Assembly: GCA_013399115.1 (NCBI GenBank)
Contig: VXAA01000173.1
Span: 911,436-975,435, forward strand
DNA: 64,000 nt
Direction of reading: 5' to 3'
Origin: Anseranas semipalmata
Taxonomy: Eukaryota; Chordata; Aves; Anseriformes; Anseranatidae
Shown: positions 39,601-51,600 of the stretch, piece by piece
Layout: every line of letters begins with the position of its first letter
Position numbering within the stretch: the first letter of the stretch is position 1
The notes under the pieces: model-generated
Seen by the model: only the letters and a program-made list of their open reading frames with translations
Told to the model about the DNA's origin: nothing
The model's database searches: none
Position numbers and translations under genes: made by a program

Positions 39601-42600
39601 TATCCCTTTACGCAAAAAGATTCAACACCTCTTCAGGAAGAAAGTTTTAATGCTTAAAGTGGATAGGACAGGAGTTGCATCATACTCGAGCAATTGCTAA
39701 AAGGGGCTAGAGATGTTTTGCATTGCGCTCCAGTGTTAGGAGACAAGTGTGACCCAGGTATAAATGGATGCAGAAAACCAGAGAGATGAGAACAGCACCA
39801 TCTCTTGCAGAGAACACAAAGGACAAGGCTTTGCATGCTGACACAGTTAGCGGTTTCTTTTCTTGTGTGAGGAAAGAGAGCACCCTAGATTGCAAGACAC
39901 ACTAGATTAATGCTCATTTTGGTTTCTCTGAGATCTGAGCAAGACTACGTGAGATGTCCACATGGACCTCTCTTCCCACCACCATGCATTAAGAAAGGTG
40001 AGAGGTCACAAATCTCTCATCTGTGACCTAAGCGAGGATGCTGGGCTCAGCACTGAATCAGCCGAGATCGGGCACGCGTTTCCTTCTGCCAACAGCTCGA
40101 CTGCAAGGAGGTGACGCTTTAAAGCGTTGTGGCAAGATCTGCTAACATGTGGCTGCGAACGCCCCAAGACTTCAATGGTCGAGACTGGAATCTGAATGGG
40201 GGTCCCCAGGAAATTAGCAGCGCCCACTGAAATAAATAAGCAAGCAACAGCACATTCCCTGCCCGCCCAATTCCTACCAGGGAGGCCGATACCGTCTGAG
40301 AGGGGTGATGCACACACTGCCCGGGGGGAGCCGGCACGGACAGCCCTCCTGTTTATCTGCACACCGTGAGCACAGCTAGGACACCTGCCTGCGCTCCCTA
40401 ATTGAAGGCCTGTGCCACAGGGAACGAACTCTGCGTGTTTCCAAGGCCTTATCCTGCTGGGGTTTATCTAGCTGTGTAAACAAACAGCATGGTAAGAATG
40501 GTATTTATGTACCAGTTCCTCTGAGCAGCAACCTGGTGTGACACCGTGAATCGGGTCAAGGGAGCACGGAGGGGAGGAGTGGGCTGCAGCAACAACAGTG
40601 TGAGTCCTAAACCTCCTGTTTGTCATGGAAGGTCCTGGGCACAGTTAGAAGAATTAATATACGTTGAAAAAAAGCTAGCAGGCTTGTTCTATGCATTTCC
40701 TAATCTGGTTACCAGGACGATCTGTTCTTTAAGCTAAATATATCATGCCAGCACCACAGATATTTTTGGGGGAATGCTGCATGGTTGGAGAAGTGACTGA
40801 AATACAAGTAGGGCCATAATTATACCTGAAGGCCCTTTGCTGGAACGGTGATCTGATTCTTCTAATTTTTGAACGAAGATGACACCTGACAAATGTGTTT
40901 AATCTCCCTCTCCCCTTTGAATCTGAAGCCCTTTAGCTAAATATACATTAATATACATACATATATGGGTATGGAGGGAATAGTGCCTATTACCATCCGA
41001 ATAAAACGGCAGGATGACAGCACAGGCTAACGCTTAGTTTCGCAAATGTGAATTGTGCCAAGACCACCACCTACAGCGCTTCTTACCTCACGTTGTGACT
41101 TTTTCAGGTACCTGAGTCTGCCTGTTACATAAACCCGTGTCCCCTGCCTTGGAGGTGAACTTACCAGTGTTCGGGTCCCGATTTTGGCATCTGGATCCCA
41201 AACCAATTACCAGATGTGAATCAGAAAGCTGTCATCCGCATCACAGTGAGAAACTATCAGGGATTTCTTCTCATACACTGTAGCATCTACATTAAAATCC
41301 TATTAATATTAGTTAATTACTATATTTTCCTGCAATTATAATGACCAGTTGATGACCCAGGTGGTCTGCAGTAACTGCCATAAAAGTCCACCACGCTCAG
41401 CACCCCACTTCTGACAACTGCCACGAGCAGGCCACTTGAGGAAAGACGCAAGAGCAGAGCCAGGGCAGGGCACCTTTACACAGAATATTCCTCCAGCCCC
41501 CAGTCATCTGCTGCTCAGGAAACTTCTGTGCCCAGAATTGGTGTTTATTGTGTTTATCAAACCCAGCACACGACCCCTTCCAGATTCATGTTCCCAGGCA
41601 AATAACAGAAGCGTGCTAATACTTGCTGTTGGTTTTATTCCTTTTCTGAGCGATACCGTCCTCATCCACTGGCTCCAGACAAACTCTCTGCGATGAAGTC
41701 ACTGACTCAGCTGCAGCCTGCTAAAATCCACTGGCAGGTGCTACATTTGAACACCTACCTCTTCATGAGAATCTGAACACTGTGCACACCTCCTGTTCCA
41801 AAATCCATCACCTTCTTTCCATCCCTCACCTCCTCCTTTCGCTGGCTCAGACAACAGGTAGTGCCAGGAATCAGAACGCAGAAGGCTGGAAACGTGGATG
41901 CATCGACAGAGGGGACCCTGGCATATTTGAACACCATAGCAGCTAAAGGAATTTTTTCAACTTGTTCCTGAGCATCTCTCAGCTGGTTTGAAAAGTTTAT
42001 TGCATCTCCTAGGGCTCGTTAACTGGTTAATTCTTTCCCATTAAGAGGAAGCAGAGGTTTTATGGTTTTCATTCTGAAGAACATTTTGATTCATCTTGAA
42101 ATCAGGCACATTTCCTTTCCTATCATCTTGGTTTTATTTTTTTCCCTTTTAATCTCTTGTAATGTTCCCTCCTTGGGTTTTGGGAGGCTTTTTTATTTAT
42201 TTTTTTTAATTTTTTTTTAGTACGTTACTGGAATCAGAACTATTTGTTCAGCCTGGGGAATGAGGCCTCCCATCAAGCTCCCCTCTAGCAGCGTCGTTTT
42301 CACAATATTACAGCAATAAGGTGAACTGCCACATAAGCCAGGCCTTTTGGCTGGTTAATGGACCACAGCATGTTGAAATCCAGCTGCTCAGCTGAATTCC
42401 ACACGTAGCAAACAAATGCGGAAAGCTGAACCTGCCGCCCAACAGGAATGTGAAAGAAACTGTCCTGGGAGCCACTCTGAACCACCTAAGCAAAAGTAAA
42501 AGCCATGAATATCAAGTACATGTAACGATACTTAGGAAAAATATAAGAACAGAACCGAGTACAAGAACATAACATCAGGTTAAAGGCTACGTTTTGAGCC

Positions 42601-45600
42601 ACAAGAACATAAATTTCAACAATCAGCTACAGGATAAAGTTTAGGTGGGAGGCAGCTCACTCCCAGTTGTCCAGGCTGCCTGCCTTTAGAAACAGGGAGG
42701 AAAGACGGGTACCTGCAGAAGGTAACGTGCCCCAGGAACATGCAGTGCAATACAGATGGCATGAACTGCTTTACAGGTGCACCCATTTCTTGAAACTTTA
42801 CGACTAGCTGAGACTTTGACAACTTCTAGATGCCTGGAATTAGGCACATAAATCCTTTCTTCCTTACCATATGAATGCAAAGTTATGTAAGAACCTAACA
42901 ATGAATATCCTCATCTGAGGAAGTATTGTTGCTTTTACCCCAATCATTCTTCCTCCTATTTTTAGCTCAATTTTTCAAAGAAATGCCCAAGTATTTCCTT
43001 AAACAAAAACAAACAAACAAAACAGTAAGAAACTATAATAATTCAGACTGTAACTTTTTCTAGGAACCTCATTTCAAACTAGTCAGTTCTGGAACTCTTC
43101 CCTCCACCTTACAGTGAAAGTTGCACAGGAAGTTCTTGTAAAACAGCACGAGACAGAGACGTTACGGACTTTGCTTTCTTGCCCCACTCAGTAAGGAGCA
43201 CCCTCTGCAGGAAGGCTCCCTGCCACCCAGGGAATCACCTGCATGTGCCATTTTATAAGCATGCAGACCCCACCATGCCCGGCATATTCAGAAAAAAAAA
43301 CTAACTTTGAAAGATTCTCTTCTCAGGACTTTTGGCTCATTCCTAAATCTGTGTCCTTAAGTCTGAATCACCAGGATTAAGAGAGAAGAACAAGACCAAC
43401 CAGTGAACCTCCTTGGAGATGCTCTCTTCCTGATTTTCAAGAAGTGACCCACATTAAAATGATTTATGCTGTTGAGGAGTTGAGTAAAGTCCAAACCAGC
43501 TACCACAAGCTGCACTATTTCCTGATAATGTGCAACGCTTTTATTTGCAAGTGTGACTTTTGTACTGTAACCCTCGTGATAACGGATGGCGGGGCCATAA
43601 AGCATGAGTCACTTACCATGCAGGTACCACGCAGCGCCCGACTGTGGAAGCAGCCTCTGGTACTGGACTCTGCGTTTTAAGACTGGACTTTGGTCCAAGC
43701 CTGAGAAACATGAAGCCCACTGTGTTGCATCAAGCTAGGAAGGCGGTTAACCACATTTTTTAAGTCCTGTGACATCAGCAACATTCTTGGTGTTGCGGGT
43801 ATGTCTATGGTAGGGCATTTTTGCACTTGAGTGCTGCAAGTGGTATATACCATGCTTACTCCTACTTCATTTGTATCAAAGATTGGAGCCTTTATATAGT
43901 ACATCCATCTCCCAGGCTGTATCCACCTACACGGGGATAACAACTGGAGTTGTATTTTTGTTTATTTTTAATACAGAAAATGCATCACATCCATTAAATG
44001 GAATAAATCTACTACTAATACATTCATATGTAGACTGTGTGCTAGTGTTTTCCATTTAGATCAATTACACTTACTACAGAAAGTTAAGAGGGGAAAAAGT
44101 ATCCACCCCATAAGAGCAGAGTGAGGGGTATGAGCACAAGCAATTCCTGCATGGAGTGCAACATTTTTTCTCATGTTTGTTCTCCCTACAGCTGTAGGGT
44201 TTCGAAATGCAAATTAATTGTCAATTCCCTGCTGTCCTCTGGGTCACTCAGGCATAAAGAATTTCTCTTCTCACAGCTGCGGGCAGGGTAAAAAGGGAGG
44301 GGACTGAGAAATTGTCTCTTTTCTTAACTGCAAGAGCTTGTATTGCCTTCTCAGTTCTCCCTTTTTGCAACTACTTCCCCCCAAACAAGTAATTCTCCAT
44401 GGGGACCCCACGTACCTCTTTGTAATGCTAACCCCATACCCAATAATCTTGAGTTCCAGCAATTCAGAGGGCAGATGGTGAAGCAATAACAGTGCCTGTT
44501 ATGTTTGGAAATTTGCCCAAAATAGCTGGGAACTATTGGCCTTTAAAAGTATCAACTTGTGTTCAACAAGTTTGTGTAGCAGTGAACTCATCTGCAGAAA
44601 GTGGAATATTCTCTACTCATCTGCAGTTTGGGACAACTTTTGCTGTTTCACCAGGCTGCTGGATCCATCCTTCACGTTACAGGGGTTCTGTGCAGAGGCA
44701 CATACTGCCGGATCTGAAGAAACGCTTCGGCACCCAAAGCACACAGGCTTGTCATGATTTACAGAAGTGCTCAAGCGACTTAGGCACCTCTGGGTTTCCA
44801 AAATGCCCGACATGTTTAGATCTGTGAAATTATGCAAACCGAGCTGAGGAACAAAATAAATATAGGAGATACATGGAGATAAATGTTGTTATTTCCTATA
44901 GATGTTCACGAGGCTTCTCTGGGTCTTGCATGCCAACCTGAGGTAACACTTAAATAACCACAGTTTAATGTTTATATCGTGCTCTTAACCTTCAAAGTCC
45001 TTCACAAATATTACAGATTTACCCTTGTGGCACCGCAGGGGCAGATGTGGACTGTCAGTGTAACGTCACAGATGCGGCGATGGCAGCAGATACCCTGCAA
45101 GCTCCCAGAGGCACAAATGATGTGCGAGGGATGGGTTTGAGCTCAGGAGCGCCTGGCTCCCAGCTCACACAACTTTGGCTACAGATTAGCTCTTCGATTT
45201 GATTGCCCAAGGCCTTTGGAGATTGATTTTGATTTAAAAAAAAAAAAAATCCTATAAATTGTGAAATACTGAAAGAAAACTGGTTTTGGCATGTCTGACG
45301 CTAACAGGTTTCAATATATAGTCGATCACCTGATAAAAGGCTAGCCAAATGAAGTAACAGCCAGCAGGACAGCAGGACAAATGGAAGGGTATGGCTGATA
45401 TTACCTGTAAGCTCAAAGGGGCTGTCAAGTCACAACAGCCCCGCTGAATTACTGCCCCAGAATGCAACCTTACAACCATTTTTTCAAGTTTATACACTGA
45501 CTGTGTGCAGAGCTGAAGCAAACATGGACTCAGATGCAAGAGAAAGTGTTGAGACTGGACAGTATTTCTTCACTGCGTAACGTAAAACAAGCAGGAAATG

Positions 45601-48600
45601 GTAAAGGTTCATCAGAAACAGATACGGTCAGGTTGGGCGCTGACATACAAGTCAAATCACTAAGTGTATGTGTCAAATCCTCCCCTTTACTAATGATTTC
45701 TCAAGCACAAAAGAAATCATTTGGGGAGAAAAAAAGAGTTTACAATATCCCTATGGCATGAAGCATATAACCAACTATTAAAGTTTCAAGTACTGAAAAA
45801 AGTTTACTGATGGAAAATCACGTCCTCACTATCTGTGGAGCTGTTCTCTTCTGAGCTCATTCACGGGCACTGGCAGACCTGTTACAATTTCATGTTAACC
45901 AAAGATATTTCTGTGAGAATCTGCCCTTTCACAGTGAGTAGCTGCGTAATATACAATTACTTTCAGTTTTCTCAATAGGACTGTACCATACAGACAAGTA
46001 CTGTTAAAGGAAGCAGAACAGGAAGATTTCCAGTTTCATCAATATCTGCATTATTAGGTAGGTTTGTCAGGAAACACAAGATACAACCACTGATTTCTGA
46101 GCTGCAGCCCTGGATAGGAATCCTGCACGTGGCCATGGGTTTTATTTATGGTTCTCTGAGGGCATTACAAAATTTATCAGATAAGTAAGCATGCATTATT
46201 TTTCCTGCTGTGCCAATAAGGAAGTCAGGATCCGCTGTTCTCTTTTTACACCTATTTTAGGGTAAAGGAAGGAGATGGATCCTACTTTAAGGAACTTGCC
46301 CAAAGTCACACAAGAAGTATCTTAGCTGAAAAGGAGATGCAAACAAATCCTTCAAAACTCAGATTTATGTCCTAACCATGAATCCCTTCAGACACATAAA
46401 TGCTTAAAAACTGAGACAGAAGTAAAAGCAGGATGCCAGATCAGAACCTACCTGCAGGTCTGAAACTTTCTAGTTCACATTCAAGCTTTTCAGCTTGGAT
46501 TCTCTGAAAGTACCTAATAAGAGCACAAAAACGCCCAAGGGTTCATTCACAGAATGAACATATCTAATATAAAACTTCAGCCTCAGCCATTGCCAACATT
46601 CGTCTCAGCCTGTTGCAATGACTGTGGCCAATTTAATAATTCTGATCTAAATGTTATGTTTAACACACACATCCTACCTTTTTAGTGCAGAACTTCAGTA
46701 AATCCTTGTATAAGAACAAGAAGTTATTGCTTAAACAAATCTATTGAAGTGGTTGCCAGCATTCAAGTCCTAACAGCTCCAAGCAGCCCTGGGGAACTGC
46801 ACCCCAGGATCACTCTGCTGCCACAAGACTGTTTGCTATTTGAATCACAGTGAGCCCGCATCAAGCTCGAGTATCTATTTCTGATGGAAACTCTACAGAT
46901 GCTAAAAAGTCTTTCTCTACTAAAATCTTGGAGCAAAGCAATTCTCTGTAAAGGACATCATGAGCAGGCATTCACCTGAGCCTTCAGAACATAAACTGGA
47001 AGTTCTTGGATTTCAGGGCCTGTCTTGTGTTTACATTTAAAAGCAGTATTTAAGGAGAGGAATGGAGAAAAGTAACACATTTGTAAATATTTATAGCTTT
47101 CTACTTTTTAGCAAAGTTGTTTGGTTTACTTCTTGTTTCTCATGTTCAATTTCACTCTCAAACAGCAAGAGTGGACACCAGCTAATTTACCCCCTAAAAG
47201 TTAAAACACCCAGAAAACCTAAAATTAATAGCTATGTAAGACTCAGCTGTCCTGAATTCCAGATCAAGACTTCCTTCACAGGTGGCAAAGATCCAAAGCC
47301 AGCCAGACTTTTATTATAATTACAATTATTAGCTAGTAAAAGGGACTCCTCACATTAATGCGAGGAACCAAAGAGATGACATACAGATTACAAGGCTTAT
47401 CCTTGAGCTAAGGGGAACCAGATTTTTACAGTTCCCTGCCAAGACGCTGCCCAAGATCTCACTGCTTGTGTTACTCTGTTCTGGTAACACTGCTCTTCCT
47501 ATACTAAAATCTGCAAGAAATCAGTATCAAAGCCGAACACATCACCCAACAGCAGCCAGGGGATCACTTGAAGGACAGGGTAACACCAGAGGACCCAGAA
47601 CAAGCTGTGAAGTCACCACAAGTCCCAGGGTGCTGTTAAGAAACTAATCTGAGGAGCGTAATAACCTGCATAAGAGAATAAAACCATCCCTTGTAAACAG
47701 ATGTTGCTAGTGCCCAGTACATAACAGGATCGTGTATCTGCTTTAATTTGCTCTTGCATGCAGTTTTGAAAAGTCTCAGCTTTCACTGTATTTTTCCTTT
47801 AATCCCTCCTAACTTGTCATAAGCAATTGATAATAAATTTGGGGAACTGGGAAGTAAAAGGAAGGACAGAGAGCAAGAATCAACCATGTTAGTAAACTTT
47901 GTCTATTGTAGGCATTTACTTGTTCAGCAAGAAAAGCAATACCTCTTCCTGTTGATTACTGATCACTGGTATTTTCCAGAGGTGTTCTGACTAACTCGAG
48001 GAGCAGCTACGGATCCTTTGATACAGGAAACTGGTCGACTGAAAATTAGTGCCATTTACAAATCCACCTTTTCCAGTTATGGAATCTGATGAAGTATCAA
48101 TGCAACGAATGCAATAAAGATGTATCAATGCAACAAATACATGAAGGGGTACAAAAAATATCATTTGCTTTTAGTCTGCAAGATCCTCTGTTAATACAGC
48201 TGACTTGTATGGATTACGTCACGAGGAACACCCGCTACACCCTTTTAGGGTACACCAGGGTTAACCTGCACTCCACTCTAACCACCAAGAGAGAAACGAT
48301 CATTTTTATCAAGTGCCAGGCAACAGGAACATTTTCAGCATGGAAAAAGAGCTGCCAGTATGTAGACCTCATCCTCTGCCGTCCAAGCGCTTATCCCCAG
48401 CAGCATTTGAATGCAAAGTGCACTGTAAAGCAATCCCTCAGCTACTGCAGCTCACAGCTCATGTTCCCAGAAGAGCACCAAGGCTTTCCTCTGGCTCGCT
48501 GACCCCGGCTCACCGACCCCGTCCGCTCCGCAAGCTCCCGAAGCCAGGAGAAGCAGCACCCCCGCGGCCGCCCCACCGACGGTGCGCTGCGCAGCCTCCC

Positions 48601-51600
48601 CGTGCACGCTGCAGCTGGATCCAGCCCAGCTCAGTCCCTGGCGTGAAGCAATCCCTCGCCTGAACAAACGGAGGGGGCTCGCGGAGCGTCGGCACCGAAA
48701 CACGGATTTATCAGTTGTACACACAAATTTCCTGTCACCTCTTGTCTGTGCAAGAGGCTACAGCATGGAGGACAGAAGGCCGAGTACAAACAGTCCAGGT
48801 GAACCGCCTGGCTGTAGCACCAGTTCACTATAAAATCATGTGAAAAGACAGTGTTTGACTTGATTCTAATCAGCCATTTACACAAGGACTTTCTAGCCAT
48901 ATATTTCAAAATGCTGGCTGTTATTTTTACTTTTCAACTGGAAATAACGAGGGAAAGAGCTGAATGCCATAACCTTGGCCACGTGCCCTGCCAGCGGCAG
49001 TCAGGAACCCGCGCAGTTTTCTAACCCACCGGCCGCTCCGGGCAGCCTCGCACAAAGTCCATGCTAACCACGTTACTGCCGACTCCTCCGTTTGTCTTAA
49101 ATTCAGGCGCTGTGGAGAGCTGCGCTTCAGAATGTTCTGAGGCACAAATGAGGACATGGTACAGATGCTGCAATGCAGCATTTAACCAGCTCCCACACTA
49201 AACAAACACATCCTCTGCAAGCACAATTCTGTCTAATTGGGGTCAGGCTAAATTGGAGTTCTATTTGGTTTCCTTTGAGAGCAAATATTGGGGGGAAAAA
49301 AAAAGCCTACCTACCTACAGAGGGAACAGGGCCTCTTCACTCATGAGGGATTATGCTGAATTTGCTGCGTCTTGCAGCTCCGTAAAGCAAACTAGCACGG
49401 CAGGTGTCAATGGCACCAAACCACCTGGGAACATCTCTCAGGACGATGAAGAAACAGCGACTCCCTGCTGAGCTTGGTCTGCTTCCAAATGATGCTTCAT
49501 TGGCAGGGAAAGTATTCAAAACCCAGAAGGAGCCAACAAATGAATAACGCACTAAAATTAAATGGAGACGGGCCTCTCAAGGCAGGCTGCGTTGGGTGAC
49601 TGGATTGGTATTGTGTAAAGCAACATGCCTGAAGGGTGTATCACCACAATCTTTGCTAGATTTAGACCCAACAGAGGAGTCAAAAATCCGTCATCTCAAA
49701 ACTGGTTTTACTGCTACAGGTACCAGCCCCAAATGCAGTGTTTACGTGTGGCAGGAAGAGGAGCAAACAGGGCAGAGCGCTGTTACCTGCATCGGAAACC
49801 ACGCACCTGGTGCACTGACAGAGCACAGGGCTGTGGGTGACAGCCTGGGTTCCAGCTCTGAAGGCTTTGTCCACTCTCTGTAACACCTGAAGCTGCTTGG
49901 TTCCCTGACTCGGTGAAGGCTGGGGTTATTTATCTGATCTCCGGCAACCAGCACAATGGTCTTAAGTCAGAGAGGTCTGTTCTGACCTCCATTTAGACAG
50001 ACACGGGGATCCGCACTGCTCGGGGTATCCCCAGAGCACCCTGAGTAATCGCATCCAACGACAATGCGCCAGCCTTCCTTGTTGACTCCCGGCAAGGTAC
50101 TTCCTAACTACCCAAAATCCCATCACCTTTCACTGGGACTTACTGTGGCTCCTAATTCCCAGTTTCAGAAATGGGAAATTCCCGTTTCCCAAAAGCAGCT
50201 TAGAAGACAAATGATTTTGAAAAATAATTCTGCGATGTGCTCATGACTCAAATCCTCATCTAAGAATCAAAGAAACAGGACAACGATACTTCCTTCCCTG
50301 CACTGCTGTCAGCTCTACAAGGGCCTTTGGGAAAGGACTGTTTCATACCATGCGGAGGTACAACTCCTACCACAGAAGGGCCTCATCATTGTGCAGAGGG
50401 CTCAAAGTGTCAGCACACTACAAACTGGAATTAAAAAAAACAACCCAACCCAAAAACCAGGACACTGCCTGTCTACAGTTGCCAGCCCAATTATCACTGC
50501 AATCCCCAACATGAGTCACCCGTCATACAGAAAGGTCTTAAGGTGCAGTACTCATCCCTACTTTTGTTATTGTAAACACTGGTTAAAATCCTTACCTCCC
50601 TCCCTACACCTGGTTTATAGCGTTACTTCTCAGGTCCCTACACCACAATTAAAAAAATGACAAATTGCATCCTCATCAAAAATGAAAAGGCAGTAGCAAC
50701 AACAGCCTGCTTGCTCCACTCATCCTATCATACCGAGACACCCTCCCCTAAGGAGAAACTCCAGTAAACAGAGGTATTATGTCCCCAAGTTCAGCAGACA
50801 CAAGTTCTGTCACGCCAGCCTGAGAGGCATCTTCCAGAAAAGAGAGCACTCTGCCTCAGTGCAAGACTAATCTCAAAAATTTGGGTAAACTAGGATAAAT
50901 GCTTTGCTGGTTTGGAACCTAGTGCATGCTGAATGTAAAGCACGCGTATGGAGCTTTGCAGGATGGCATCACCTGGGCTCTTGCTCTGTAACACTACGGT
51001 CTCATTTCTGCATCACCTTCCTGCTGTACATCTCATACCGAGGTATTCTCCTTCTGACAGAGGCACAACTGGTGCAGAACGAGAGTGATACTTGCTGAGC
51101 TCACAGAAAGACAACACGCTGCAGGACGGAAAACATGTCCTTTGTGTTTGTGTATTCCCTTCTGGGTACACAGACGTGACAAACTCTACACTCTTCTCCC
51201 AGCTGAGCCAGCTGCCTCAGCTCAGTGTTTACTAAAGAAAACATTAGACCCATTTCGTTTTTTGTCCTTCCATATCCCTTTTATTCTCTAGGTCTGTTCC
51301 TCTCTCACCATTGCCCATCTAAAAGACAGGCCCAGTTCAGCAAAGTTTCAGGTGGTCATGATTTCAAAATTGGGACTGCTCATGTTGTTTCACAGTGAAT
51401 TCTTGAGAAGTAAGGCTTTGTCAACTTCCCAAGGCTGATAATTAATAAAACTCTTAACATAACTCCAGCTTGGTTCAATGTTATATTTCTGCAGAGCACA
51501 CGAATGCCTTGTCACCCATTTCAAACTCTGTGGACAGTGTTATTTTCTCCTTCAGTCCCGCTAAATCTTTTGGGTATTGGACAGCAACACATCAAAACTA

